A stretch of 64,000 nucleotides of DNA from Candidatus Sulfopaludibacter sp. SbA3 (GTDB taxonomy: Bacteria > Pseudomonadota > Alphaproteobacteria > Caulobacterales > Hyphomonadaceae): NCBI GenBank assembly GCA_945913285.1, contig CAMEDD010000001.1:62001-126000 (forward strand), read 5' to 3'. Numbering within the stretch: position 1 is the stretch's first letter; the number at the start of each line of letters is the position of its first letter. Both the position numbers and the translations under genes were made by a program. Under the pieces are notes generated by a model, which was given only the letters and a program-made list of their open reading frames with translations, was not told where the DNA came from and searched no databases. Below, in pieces: positions 56,096 to 64,000 of the stretch.

Positions 56096-56848
56096 ATGAC
56101 CCAGCTTCGCCCGGACATGTTTGAAGAAGCCGCCGTCCGTCTGGACGGGGTGTCTCTGCGCTACGATTCGTCCGAGGAAATCCTTAGCCGGATTGATCTG
56201 GTCCTGAAACCCGGAAGCTTCAGCTTCCTGACCGGCGCCTCGGGGGCGGGCAAGTCCAGCCTGCTCAAGCTGCTTTATCTGTCACAGCAGCCCAGCCGGG
56301 GCGAAGTCTCGCTGTTCGGCAGCGCCACCAGCCGCCTTTCGCGGGATCAGCTGTCGGCCCTGCGGCGCCGGGTTGGCGTGGTGTTCCAGGAGTTCCGCCT
56401 GCTCGGCCACCTTACCGCCTATGAAAATGTTGCTCTCCCCCTGCGCGTCATGGGCCGCAAGGAAAGCCAGTACCGCCGGGATGTCGAGGAACTTCTCGCC
56501 TGGGTCGGCCTTGGCGAGCGCATGCACAAGCGGCCGGAGACGCTGTCGGGCGGCGAGCAGCAACGCGTCGCAATTGCCCGCGCCGTCGTCACCCAGCCAG
56601 ACCTGCTGATCGCCGACGAGCCGACCGGCAACGTGGACCCGGACATGGCGGCGCGTCTGATGCGCTTGTTCCACGAGCTGAACAAGCGCCTGGGCACCAC
56701 CGTGGTGATCGCCACCCACGATCTCGGTCTGATCCGGCAGATAGATGCGCCGGTGTACCGGATCGCAAACGGCATGCTGGTGAAGGAAAGCAGCGCCGCC
56801 GCGCCCACTGCGCGCCGGCGGACAGATCCGCTCAAGGTGATGCCATGA
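56096..56848 (+). CDS. ftsE: Cell division ATP-binding protein FtsE
   Basis: FtsE is the ATPase of the FtsEX complex, which controls peptidoglycan hydrolases at the division site. The 250-residue product has Walker A GASGAGKSS (about 47-55), the ABC signature LSGGEQQRVAIARA and Walker B DLLIADEPTGNVDPD. It overlaps ftsX by ATGA. The earlier frame start at 56015 lies in the divergent promoter region and was rejected. Confidence 0.93.
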   Translation: MTQLRPDMFEEAAVRLDGVSLRYDSSEEILSRIDLVLKPGSFSFLTGASGAGKSSLLKLLYLSQQPSRGEVSLFGSATSRLSRDQLSALRRRVGVVFQEFRLLGHLTAYENVALPLRVMGRKESQYRRDVEELLAWVGLGERMHKRPETLSGGEQQRVAIARAVVTQPDLLIADEPTGNVDPDMAARLMRLFHELNKRLGTTVVIATHDLGLIRQIDAPVYRIANGMLVKESSAAAPTARRRTDPLKVMP

Positions 56849-57717
56849 AACAGGCCGAAAGCTCTCTGCTGCCGCTCGAGGACGCGCGCGAGGCCGCGCT
56901 GTTCTTCGTCGTCGGCGCCTTGTGCTTCCTTGCCGCGCTGGCGGCCTTGTCGGCGAAGTCCACCTATGGCGCCGCGCGGGCCTGGACGGCGCAAGTGGAA
57001 GGTGAGTTCACCGTGTCACTCTCCGGCGCCGATGCTTCGGCCGCCGACATGGCCGCCAAACTGCTGGCCGGGATCGAGGGCGTCGAGACCGCGCGTGCGT
57101 TCAGCGATGCCGAGATCAACGCCCTGTTGGAGCCGAACTTCGGCCAGAGCGGCCTGCCGGAGGACCTGCCGGTTCCGCGCCTCATCGCCGTGACCGCCGA
57201 AGCCGGCGCGGACGATCTTGGTCCGGGGCTGAGCACCGCCTTGAACGCGGCGGGCTATACCGCAGCCGTTGATTCCCACGGTGAGTGGGCGGGCGATGTG
57301 CGCCATATGCTCTCGGTCTCCCGCATCGTGGCCCTGTCGATCGTCGCGCTGCTTTCGGCGACCGCGATTGCCGTGATCGCGTTCGCGACGCACGCCGCCC
57401 TGCTGGCGCGGCGGGATATCGTGGACGTGCTGCACATTGCGGGCGCAAAGGACCGGTTCATCGCAGGACTTTTCCAGCGCCGGTTCTGGCTGCTCGGCCT
57501 GCGCGCCGGCACCGTTGGCGCGCTGCTGGCGCTGGCGAGCGTCGCGGTGCTGATCGCGCTGGGGCGTTCCGGCGCCGAGCGGAACGGCCTCTTGCCGCAA
57601 TTGTCGCTGGATTTCCACGACCTTGCCGTTCTGGTGATTACACCTGTGCTTGCAGGGCTCGCTGCACGCCTTGCAGCCGGTGTAACGGTTCGGCGGGCGC
57701 TGCGGACGGTCATGTAG
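56845..57717 (+). CDS. ftsX: Cell division protein FtsX
   Basis: A 290-residue integral membrane partner of FtsE. It has an N-terminal helix (about 15-40), an extracytoplasmic loop (about 45-155, EFTVSLSGADASAADMAAKLLAGIEGVETARAF) that activates a hydrolase through EnvC-like proteins, and three C-terminal helices (about 160-290) with the family stretch RIVALSIVALLSATAIAVIAFATHAAL. It is coupled to ftsE by a four-base overlap. Confidence 0.9.
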   Translation: MKQAESSLLPLEDAREAALFFVVGALCFLAALAALSAKSTYGAARAWTAQVEGEFTVSLSGADASAADMAAKLLAGIEGVETARAFSDAEINALLEPNFGQSGLPEDLPVPRLIAVTAEAGADDLGPGLSTALNAAGYTAAVDSHGEWAGDVRHMLSVSRIVALSIVALLSATAIAVIAFATHAALLARRDIVDVLHIAGAKDRFIAGLFQRRFWLLGLRAGTVGALLALASVAVLIALGRSGAERNGLLPQLSLDFHDLAVLVITPVLAGLAARLAAGVTVRRALRTVM

Positions 57718-57754
57718 TGACGCCGCGCTGACAAGAAGCTAGAGCCCGGGAGCG

Positions 57755-58498
57755 ATGCAGATGCTCCGGTCTTACCTCTTCCTGATCTGGCTGTACGGCT
57801 GGATGGCCATCTGCGGGGTGGCCTACCTGCCGACGCTGCTGTTTCCGCGCGTGGTGACGCTGAAAGCCATCGGACTCTATGGCGAGATCATCCGGGTTGG
57901 CCTGAAGCTTATCTGCGGCATCCGCACGGAAATCCGCGGCCGCGAGCATATCGTGCCGGGTCCTGCGCTCTACGCCGGCAAGCACCATTGCATGCTGGAC
58001 GTGTTCATCCCCTTCATCGTGACCCGCGAGCCCTGCCATATCCTGAAGCAGGAACTGGCCTGGACGCCCTTCCTCGGCTGGTATGCGATGAGCACCGGCA
58101 TGATCGCCATCGACCGCGCGGGCAACACCAAGACCCTGAAGAAGATGGTCGAAGCGGCCAAAAAGCGAGCCACCGAGAAGCGGACAATCATCATCTTTCC
58201 GGAAGGCACGCGCCGCGACCCCAACGCCCCGCCGGACTATCAGGCTGCCGGCATTTCAGCGCTGAACAAGGCATTGAACGTGCCGATCATCCCCGTCGCG
58301 ACCAATGCAGGCCTCTGCTGGCCAGCCCGCGGGCGCCGGTTCGAGCCTGGGCTGATCATATATGAAGTCCTCCCCGCCATCCCCGGGGGCCTCGACCGCA
58401 AGACCCTGATGGCCCGCCTCGAAGCCGATCTCGAAACCGCCTCGAGGCGGCTGATCGAGGAAGGCCGCGCCGCGCAGGCCCCCAAGAGTGGCCGGTGA
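57755..58498 (+). CDS. plsC: 1-acyl-sn-glycerol-3-phosphate acyltransferase PlsC
   Basis: PlsC acylates lysophosphatidic acid to phosphatidic acid in phospholipid synthesis. The 247-residue protein has an N-terminal membrane anchor (about 5-30). The HX4D motif is KHHCMLD (H77, D82), block III is FPEGTRRDP, and block IV is VPIIPVATNAG. It follows ftsX by 37 bp and its stop overlaps the next GTG start, so it is in the same operon. Confidence 0.93.
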   Translation: MQMLRSYLFLIWLYGWMAICGVAYLPTLLFPRVVTLKAIGLYGEIIRVGLKLICGIRTEIRGREHIVPGPALYAGKHHCMLDVFIPFIVTREPCHILKQELAWTPFLGWYAMSTGMIAIDRAGNTKTLKKMVEAAKKRATEKRTIIIFPEGTRRDPNAPPDYQAAGISALNKALNVPIIPVATNAGLCWPARGRRFEPGLIIYEVLPAIPGGLDRKTLMARLEADLETASRRLIEEGRAAQAPKSGR

Positions 58499-59139
58499 CG
58501 GCGCCGTCAAGACGGACGCTGAAGGCGGCCTGCGAGCGCCTCGCCGCGACAGACATGGCCCTCGCCCGCGCTTATGAGGCCATCGGCGTGCCGGTTTGGC
58601 GCGCCCACGCGCCGAGCTATGCCCTGCTTGGCGAGCTTATCTCTCACCAGCAAATCTCGCTTTCGGCAGCCGCGGCGATCTGGTCTCGCGTCGAGGCGCA
58701 TCTGGGCGATGTCACGGCCGCGGCGATGCTGGACGCCGATCCGGAAGCGATCCGGCTTTGCGGCATGTCGCGGCCGAAGGTGGCGCATCTGACCTCGATT
58801 GCTCAGGCAATGGTGAGCGGCCAACTGAACCTTGACCGCGTGTGCGCTGCACCGCTGGACGAAGCGCGGGCCGAACTGCTGGCGGTGCGGGGCATCGGCC
58901 CGTGGACGGCTGAGCTGTTCCTGCTGTTCGCCGTGGGGGCGCCAGATGCGTTTCCCACCGGCGATGTCGGGTTGATGGAGGCGCACAAGCGGCTTGGCGG
59001 GTACGAGCCGCGCCTCGACTCCAAGGCATTCACGGCCCTCGGCGAAGACTGGCGGCCGTACCGGGGAGTTGCCGCGCATCTGCTATGGGGTTGGCTCCAT
59101 GTTGACCGGGCCCGCGACGCGGCGCCCGGGGCGCGATGA
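58495..59139 (+). CDS. DNA-3-methyladenine glycosylase (AlkA/HhH-GPD)
   Basis: A 214-residue DNA glycosylase of the HhH-GPD superfamily, removing alkylated bases. The helix-hairpin-helix is AVRGIGPWTAELFLL and the catalytic aspartate is D157 in PTGDVGLMEAHKRLGG. It is the short form without the N-terminal AlkA domain. It starts at a GTG overlapping the plsC stop. It complements the Ada-like methyltransferase at 52829. Confidence 0.9.
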   Translation: MTAPSRRTLKAACERLAATDMALARAYEAIGVPVWRAHAPSYALLGELISHQQISLSAAAAIWSRVEAHLGDVTAAAMLDADPEAIRLCGMSRPKVAHLTSIAQAMVSGQLNLDRVCAAPLDEARAELLAVRGIGPWTAELFLLFAVGAPDAFPTGDVGLMEAHKRLGGYEPRLDSKAFTALGEDWRPYRGVAAHLLWGWLHVDRARDAAPGAR

Positions 59140-59296
59140 TGCCCACCCCGTAGGCTCTGCCCCCCTTGCGTTCGCCTTCTCCTGTCATAATCTCATCAAG
59201 GGAATCGCCTAAACAGGGGTAGGCTAAGCGAAGGAGCGCGCGTCTTCTGTAGGATCTGCACGATATCCGGGACCCTTTTGCGCCGGGGAGGTACAC

Positions 59297-59860
59297 ATGG
59301 CTGAAGTCATTACCGTGCCGCCCAATGGCCGCCCTGCCCTCGTTCTGAACGCAGATTTCAGGCCGCTTTCTTATTATCCCCTCTCGGTCTGGCCCTGGCA
59401 GGAAGTGGTGAAAGCCGTCTTCCTCGACCGGGTCGATATCGTCGCCGAGTATGATTACGTCGTGCGCTCACCGAGCCGCGAGATGCGCCTGCCGTCGGTC
59501 ATCGCACTGCGTGATTTCGTGCGTCAGGACCGCCCGCCTGCTTTTACGCGGTTCAACGTGTTCCTGCGCGATGGGTTCGAGTGCGCCTATTGCGGCGCGC
59601 CGGACAACCTGACCTTTGACCACGTGATCCCCCGCTCCAAGGGCGGGCGCACGACCTGGGAAAACATCGTCACGGCCTGCAGCCCCTGCAACCTCGCCAA
59701 GGGTGGCCGGCTGCTCAAGGACAGCGACCTGGGCCTCCAACGCCGCCCCTTCCGGCCGAACAACTACCAGTTGCAGGACATCGGCCGGAAATTCCCGCCA
59801 AACTACCTGCACGAGACCTGGATGGACTACCTCTACTGGGATGTCGAACTGGAGGGTTAG
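59297..59860 (+). CDS. HNH endonuclease
   Basis: A 187-residue protein with an HNH nuclease domain: CAYCGAPDNLTFDHVIPRSKGGRTTWENIVTACSPCNLAKGG, where the pair of CXXC motifs holds zinc and DHV and N-K carry the catalytic residues. The N-terminal part (ALVLNADFRPLSYYPLSVWPWQEVVKAVFLDRV) is conserved in the family that occurs throughout alphaproteobacterial core genomes. It is not linked to a prophage here. It is preceded by a 157-bp gap with no gene. Confidence 0.9.
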   Translation: MAEVITVPPNGRPALVLNADFRPLSYYPLSVWPWQEVVKAVFLDRVDIVAEYDYVVRSPSREMRLPSVIALRDFVRQDRPPAFTRFNVFLRDGFECAYCGAPDNLTFDHVIPRSKGGRTTWENIVTACSPCNLAKGGRLLKDSDLGLQRRPFRPNNYQLQDIGRKFPPNYLHETWMDYLYWDVELEG

Positions 59861-59869
59861 TCCGTCTGG

Positions 59870-61906
59870 CTAAGGACATCCGCCCCAGTCAAACCGCCAG
59901 GCGCGGAAGTGTACCGGGTCGCCGTTCGAATAGTTCAGCGCGTAATAGGACTGGCCTTCGGTCACACAGGCGCCAAGGCTTTCGGCTTCGGCCCGGAGGC
60001 GGGCGGCTGTGTCCATGACCGGTTCATCCGCCTTGCGATCCTCGAAGTTGAGAAGATAGACGATGGGGTAAACCGCCCGATCCGTAGGCAGGTCCAGCGG
60101 CGTCTGCGGCGGGTGGAGGTTCTGCGTGCCGAGCGTCAGGATATAGGACGGCTCAGCATAGCCGAGCGCCAGTACACGCGCCGGGGCCGGAACATTGCAG
60201 AGTTCGCCCTCCCCCGGGACGCCGCACACATCCTCAAGCGCAAGGCGCGCGGTCTCGGTCGGCTGAATCCAGACCTGCGACGGCAACATGTAAATGCGGA
60301 TGTGCCAGCCGAGGGCTATGCTGGACAGAATCGCAATCGCTATCGCGGCCGTCACATGACGGCGGGAAAACTCGATCAGTGCAAGTCCGGCAAGGGCGAA
60401 GCCCGCCCACCAGAGCCAGAGCGGAAATTCCCTGTACACGGCCCAGGATGCGAGGACGTCCTCTGCCGAGGCGGTTTTGAAGTCGCCTGCCGTCTCGGCC
60501 ATGAAACTCGTCGTCACGCCCGGGAAGGACGCCGCGAGCAGCACCGTGGCCCCGAGAGTGAAGAGTATGAAACCAACGGTGTTCGAAACCGGTAGCTTCG
60601 CGCCGTCCATGATCTTCACTGCTGCAAAGCCGCACAGCAGGCCGAGGGCCGGATAGGCTGGCAGGATGTAGTGGCTGAGAAGGGTCGGCATCAGTTCGAA
60701 GAAGGCATAGGTGAGCAGTGCCCAGGCGAGCAGCAGGCGCAGGCCCTTGGTCTCGGCCGAAGCATCCGGCGCTGGCGCCGTGCCGGATGACAGGATGCCC
60801 ACCGCTGCAATGAACAGGAACGGCCAGGCTGGCAACGGCTTCAGTGTACGGAGCGTTTCAGCGATGCTGCCCGCTTCAAACGGCGGAACTTGTGAAAGTA
60901 TGTAATTGAGGCCGAGCAACACGGCGAACAGGACAAGGCCCGCGATGCCATACTTGCGGACGGGCGCAGCGGCCAGCCCGCCGGCGCCTGCAACCTGCTT
61001 TAGGGCTGTCACCAGCCCTGCCACGAAGAGGAGCGTCGCCGGAAAGAACCAGGCCGGAATGTGGCTCAGATGATAGAACAACCAGCCGCCATGCCCTTCG
61101 GAGGCGCCGGTGAACTTGTCCTTGAGGTCCTTGCCGACCGCGCCCTCGATATAGGCCCCGCCGGTCGCCCACTGGATCCAAAGGAACCAGGGCAGCACCA
61201 GCGCGACGAACAGGGCCGGGCCCGTCCAGCGTGCGAGCGGGCGCCACCAGTCACCGCCCTTTCCCGGTTCAGAGCCCTCTGCCGCCCGGCTCCAAACCCA
61301 CGCGCCGAAGCCCGCGAACGCGACCACCATCATGGTGACCGGCCCCTTGATCAGGAACGAGGCGCTGACAGTCAGCCAGACAAGCAAAGCCATGCGGCCC
61401 GGCTTGTCCGTGCCCAGATAAAGCCGCCCGAGCGCGCCGATGCCAAGCGTCGTGAGGAAAACCAGCACACCGTCGGTCTTCGAGATATGTGCTTCGGAGG
61501 TGAGCAACAGGCTTGCCCCGAACAGCGCCGAGCCGAGGAAGGCTGCCCGCCGCCCGACCAGCGGGATACCCGCCCAGAAACAGGCCAGTGTCGCAAAGGC
61601 GGCGCCCAGCCAGCTCGGCACCCGGTAGGTCCAGATCTGCTTGGCTTCCGGCCCGGTGAAGATCGCCGTCGAAGCCGCCTGCAGCCAGTGGATGCCGGCG
61701 GGCTTCTTGTTGCGCAGCTCATCCTGGTACTGGATGAGGATGTAATTGTCCTCCTCGAGCATTTCCTTGGAGGCCTGCGCAAAGCGGCTCTCATCCCGGT
61801 CCAGCGCGGGCAGAAGGAAGACACCCGGCGCCGCAGCGCCAAAGGTCAGCACGAACAGGATCACCCAGGCTTTCCAGCCGGTCGAAAGTCGGTCGAGAAC
61901 GGTCAT
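59870..61906 (-). CDS. GT39-type (ArnT-like) membrane glycosyltransferase
   Basis: A 678-residue polytopic protein with about twelve hydrophobic helices and a C-terminal periplasmic domain (about 540-678). The first loop motif is ALDRDESRFAQASKEML, where the DE pair is the catalytic signature of GT-C enzymes that use polyprenyl-phosphate sugars, and YRVPSWLGAAFATL follows. It is divergent from a GT2 synthase that could make the donor. The acceptor may be lipid A, a glycan or protein. Confidence 0.88.
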   Translation of the reverse strand: MTVLDRLSTGWKAWVILFVLTFGAAAPGVFLLPALDRDESRFAQASKEMLEEDNYILIQYQDELRNKKPAGIHWLQAASTAIFTGPEAKQIWTYRVPSWLGAAFATLACFWAGIPLVGRRAAFLGSALFGASLLLTSEAHISKTDGVLVFLTTLGIGALGRLYLGTDKPGRMALLVWLTVSASFLIKGPVTMMVVAFAGFGAWVWSRAAEGSEPGKGGDWWRPLARWTGPALFVALVLPWFLWIQWATGGAYIEGAVGKDLKDKFTGASEGHGGWLFYHLSHIPAWFFPATLLFVAGLVTALKQVAGAGGLAAAPVRKYGIAGLVLFAVLLGLNYILSQVPPFEAGSIAETLRTLKPLPAWPFLFIAAVGILSSGTAPAPDASAETKGLRLLLAWALLTYAFFELMPTLLSHYILPAYPALGLLCGFAAVKIMDGAKLPVSNTVGFILFTLGATVLLAASFPGVTTSFMAETAGDFKTASAEDVLASWAVYREFPLWLWWAGFALAGLALIEFSRRHVTAAIAIAILSSIALGWHIRIYMLPSQVWIQPTETARLALEDVCGVPGEGELCNVPAPARVLALGYAEPSYILTLGTQNLHPPQTPLDLPTDRAVYPIVYLLNFEDRKADEPVMDTAARLRAEAESLGACVTEGQSYYALNYSNGDPVHFRAWRFDWGGCP

Positions 61907-62082
61907 GGCGCGCCATTTAGCGCAGCTTTGCCGGGGCGTCTTGCGGAATTGGCCGAAAGACGGGCGCGGGGCACATGCGAGGGGGGCCTCGATTTTGCCG
62001 GCAAGGCCCGGTATGAGGCGCCGTTTAAGGCCGCGCCGCGTTTTGGCGCCCATTTATCGCACCGGGCCGGGATGAGGGCAAA

Positions 62083-62814
62083 TTGACCGAAGCTGCCGAA
62101 TTCTCCGTCGTCGTGCCCGTCCATAACGAGTCCGGCAATGTCGCAACCCTGGTCGGCGAAATCGCCGCCGCTCTCGAAGGGCGCGCCTTCGAAATTGTGT
62201 TCGTGGACGATGCCTCGACGGATGATACGCGCGCCCGGCTGATGACCCTGAAGGCCAAGTACCCGATGCTGCGCGTCGTCGGCCACCGCACAAATGCCGG
62301 CCAGAGCCGGGCGATCCGCACCGGCATCCTCGCCGCCCGCGCGCCCGTTGTGGGCACGCTTGACGGAGACGGCCAGAACGACCCCGCCGACCTGCCGGAC
62401 CTTTACCGCCAGCTGACCCGCGCCGATGCCCCGCACGGGCTCAGAATGGTGATGGGCCGCCGCGCCAGCCGGCAAGATTCAGGCTGGAAGAAATTCGGCA
62501 GCCGGTTTGCCAACAATATCCGCCAGAAGATGCTGCGCGATGACTGTGACGATAGCGGCTGCGGCATCAAGGTGATGGACCGCGCCGCCTTCATGATGCT
62601 CCCCTACTTCGATCACATGCACCGCTACATGCCGGCGATGATGCGCGCTGAAGGACACCGCGTCGAGTTCCGCGATGTGAACCACCGCCCGCGCGCCACC
62701 GGCAGGTCAAACTACACGAACTTCGGCCGCCTGGGCGACGCCCTGTCCGACCTGCGCGGTGTGATGTGGCTGATCCGCCGGCGGAGGAACCCGGGCGGCT
62801 CGGACGAGTTTTAG
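62083..62814 (+). CDS. GT2 polyprenyl-phosphate sugar transferase (DPM1-like)
   Basis: A 243-residue inverting GT-A enzyme of the dolichyl/undecaprenyl-phosphate mannose synthase type. It has SVVVPVHNESGNV, EIVFVDDASTDDTRARL, NAGQSRAIRTGIL, TLDGDGQNDPADLP with the DXD-like motif, and HRPRATGRSNYTNFG. It starts at a TTG with GAGGG six bases upstream. It lacks the extra membrane helices of GtrB-like enzymes, and is placed to supply a polyprenyl sugar to the adjacent GT39 protein. Confidence 0.88.
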   Translation: MTEAAEFSVVVPVHNESGNVATLVGEIAAALEGRAFEIVFVDDASTDDTRARLMTLKAKYPMLRVVGHRTNAGQSRAIRTGILAARAPVVGTLDGDGQNDPADLPDLYRQLTRADAPHGLRMVMGRRASRQDSGWKKFGSRFANNIRQKMLRDDCDDSGCGIKVMDRAAFMMLPYFDHMHRYMPAMMRAEGHRVEFRDVNHRPRATGRSNYTNFGRLGDALSDLRGVMWLIRRRRNPGGSDEF

Positions 62815-63464
62815 GGCGCGCTTTGCGCTGCTGGGACCTGCTGCAAGCAGTCCGCAATCGTGTCCGGGGTATCTTCGTGGGTGAAGAAGGTCTTCAGCTT
62901 CCAGTCCTCGTCCATGAGGTAGAGGAGGCTTGTATGGTCCATCGTGTATTCGGCCATGCTGCCGGGCTGTTCGACGCGCGAATAGTCCGCCTTGAACGCG
63001 TCCGCGGCTGCGCGGATTTCCGCTTCGCTCCCCGTGAGGCCCAATAGTCCGGCCGGGAACGCCTTGTTTGCCACATAGGCCGCAAGCGCCTCCGGCGTGT
63101 CGCGCCCCGGGTCGACGCTGATCAACAAGGTCTGCGGCGCCGCGACGCCCTCGGGAAGTTTCCGGTAGGCGGCGGCAACAGTCGTCAGCGTCATCGGGCA
63201 GACATCCGGGCAATAGGTGAAGCCGAAATAGATCAGCGTCGGGCGGCCCTTGAAGTCCGCCTCGGTCACGCGCGCGCCGGTGCTTGAAATCAGCGAGATC
63301 GGCCCTCCGATTTCCGGATAGGCGCGCGACAGGCAGCCCGATTGCGTCCCGCCGGACTGCACACCAGCCGGAGCGCTCGCCTCCGATTGCCCGGGCGCGC
63401 CCGGCGCCGGCGAACAGGAGACCAGAAAGGCGGCAAGCAGGACAGGGAGAGCCGGAAAACGCAT
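62811..63464 (-). CDS. SCO1/SenC family copper chaperone
   Basis: A 217-residue membrane-anchored thioredoxin-fold protein that delivers copper to the CuA site of cytochrome oxidase. It has a lipobox-like signal (LVSCSPAPG), the copper motif CPDVC (C85, C89) in FGFTYCPDVCPMTLT, and the third ligand histidine in MDHTSLLYL (about 174). In Rhodobacter the homologue PrrC lies beside regB/prrB, which matches the divergent kinase gene here. Confidence 0.92.
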   Translation of the reverse strand: MRFPALPVLLAAFLVSCSPAPGAPGQSEASAPAGVQSGGTQSGCLSRAYPEIGGPISLISSTGARVTEADFKGRPTLIYFGFTYCPDVCPMTLTTVAAAYRKLPEGVAAPQTLLISVDPGRDTPEALAAYVANKAFPAGLLGLTGSEAEIRAAADAFKADYSRVEQPGSMAEYTMDHTSLLYLMDEDWKLKTFFTHEDTPDTIADCLQQVPAAQSAP

Positions 63465-63525
63465 GCGCTCATAAGCCCCGAAACCTCCGCTTGGCGCAAG
63501 CGACAGGCTGCCGCATAAGGCCCAC

Positions 63526-64000
63526 ATGGATGAAACGTCGCGCGATTCACGGCTAGGATTCGAAGACGCCATCTTCACACTGGCGCCCGAAGGCCTCGGC
63601 ACGGCACAGACCGCGCTCGGCCGCACGCGCCTTCGCACCTTCATCACGCTGCGCTGGCTTGCCGTTGCGGGACAGACCTGCGCCGTGCTGATCGTGTATT
63701 TCGGCCTCGGATTCGAGCTGCCACTCGCGCTGTGCCTCGCCATCATCGCCGGCTCCGCCTGGCTCAACGTCTTCTTGTCCTTCGCCTTTCCCTCACAGCG
63801 CCTGACACACAGCTGGGAAGCAGCTCTGCAACTTGGCTTCGACACGGTGCAACTCGCCGGGCTGATCGCGGCGACCGGCGGCCTTTCGAACCCTTTCCTG
63901 CTCCTGCTGCTCGCGCCTGTGACGGTTGCCGCCCTGAGTCTCGCGCCGGTTCGGGCCAGCCTGATCGCCGGGCTTGCCCTCATTCTCGCGCTTGTCATGC
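63526..64000 (+). CDS. regB: Redox sensor histidine kinase RegB/PrrB (3' end outside window)
   Basis: The first 158 residues of a RegB-type kinase are present. It has LRTFITLRWLAVAGQTCAVLIVYFGLGFELPLAL and later QLAGLIAATGGLSNPFLLLLLAPVTVAALSLAPV, the quinone-binding loop GGLSNPF of the six-helix sensor. The H-box, ATPase domain and the redox cysteine lie beyond the window. RegB with RegA regulates respiration, carbon and nitrogen fixation and photosynthesis genes by oxygen status. It is divergent from the SCO gene across 61 bp. Confidence 0.88.
   Translation, partial: MDETSRDSRLGFEDAIFTLAPEGLGTAQTALGRTRLRTFITLRWLAVAGQTCAVLIVYFGLGFELPLALCLAIIAGSAWLNVFLSFAFPSQRLTHSWEAALQLGFDTVQLAGLIAATGGLSNPFLLLLLAPVTVAALSLAPVRASLIAGLALILALVM

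Noticed and set aside
59297-59860. HNH endonuclease as part of a mobile or defence element
   Set aside because: No methyltransferase, phage or toxin-antitoxin genes nearby and the family is core in these bacteria.

Overview
The window is high-GC, densely packed chromosomal DNA from an alphaproteobacterium, most likely a Hyphomonadaceae-type organism (Hyphomonas or a relative). This rests on gene content and signals rather than a database search: an EcfG-type general stress promoter, an ECF sigma/ChrR pair, a RegB-type kinase beside a SCO protein, methylsuccinyl-CoA dehydrogenase of the ethylmalonyl-CoA pathway, an IalB-like protein and a TonB-dependent receptor. I see no rRNA, tRNA, insertion sequence, prophage or CRISPR array; it is ordinary core chromosome with a few decayed genes.

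Region by region. 1-3170: end of an M3 peptidase, then ptsN and hpf on the minus strand. 2923-6307: a phage-shock (psp) locus, with pspF divergent from a sigma-54 promoter and a row of small membrane genes around pspA, pspB and pspC. 6314-11600: mnmC, a CsbD-like stress gene with a clear EcfG promoter, a decayed and an intact GNAT gene, a YcgN-like protein, xerC and hemW. 11596-18302: rdgB, a DUF2975/HTH pair, creA, rph, fhs, hrcA and grpE. 18306-24711: alternative oxidase, an SMP-30-like lipoprotein, a GT87-type membrane protein, an aldo/keto reductase, and dnaK behind a sigma-32-type promoter. 24762-32528: quinone oxidoreductase, asparaginase, TrmH-like methyltransferase, an ECF sigma factor with a ChrR-like anti-sigma factor, IalB-like protein, acyltransferase, OmpA lipoprotein and rlmN. 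32536-39693: small regulators, secreted hydrolases, and a TPP riboswitch controlling an unexpected hotdog-like gene plus thiC. 39832-46110: HMG-CoA lyase, hisI, a lactonase-like MBL protein, a frameshifted remnant, mcd, and an unusual two-TM plus beta-rich protein. 46172-54677: SDR, TonB receptor, hydrolases, and a run of electrophile/alkylation defence genes (GST, Ogt-type fusion, VOC, MAPEG). 54765-64000: hpt, a zinc-ribbon protein, ftsE-ftsX, plsC, an AlkA-like glycosylase, HNH nuclease, GT39 and GT2 glycosyltransferases, SCO and the start of regB.

Functional themes are stress response (psp, CsbD, heat shock, ECF/ChrR, detoxification), RNA modification and decay (MnmC, RlmN, TrmH, RNase PH), envelope and division (FtsEX, PlsC, OmpA, GT39/GT2), and redox/carbon metabolism (AOX, RegB/SCO, Mcd, HMG-CoA lyase, Fhs). 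The points most worth a second look are the TPP riboswitch-hotdog-thiC operon, the solitary 2TM plus beta-domain protein at 45022-46110, the psp locus with three extra micro-membrane proteins, and the ChrR-like protein that lacks the usual N-terminal zinc ligands.
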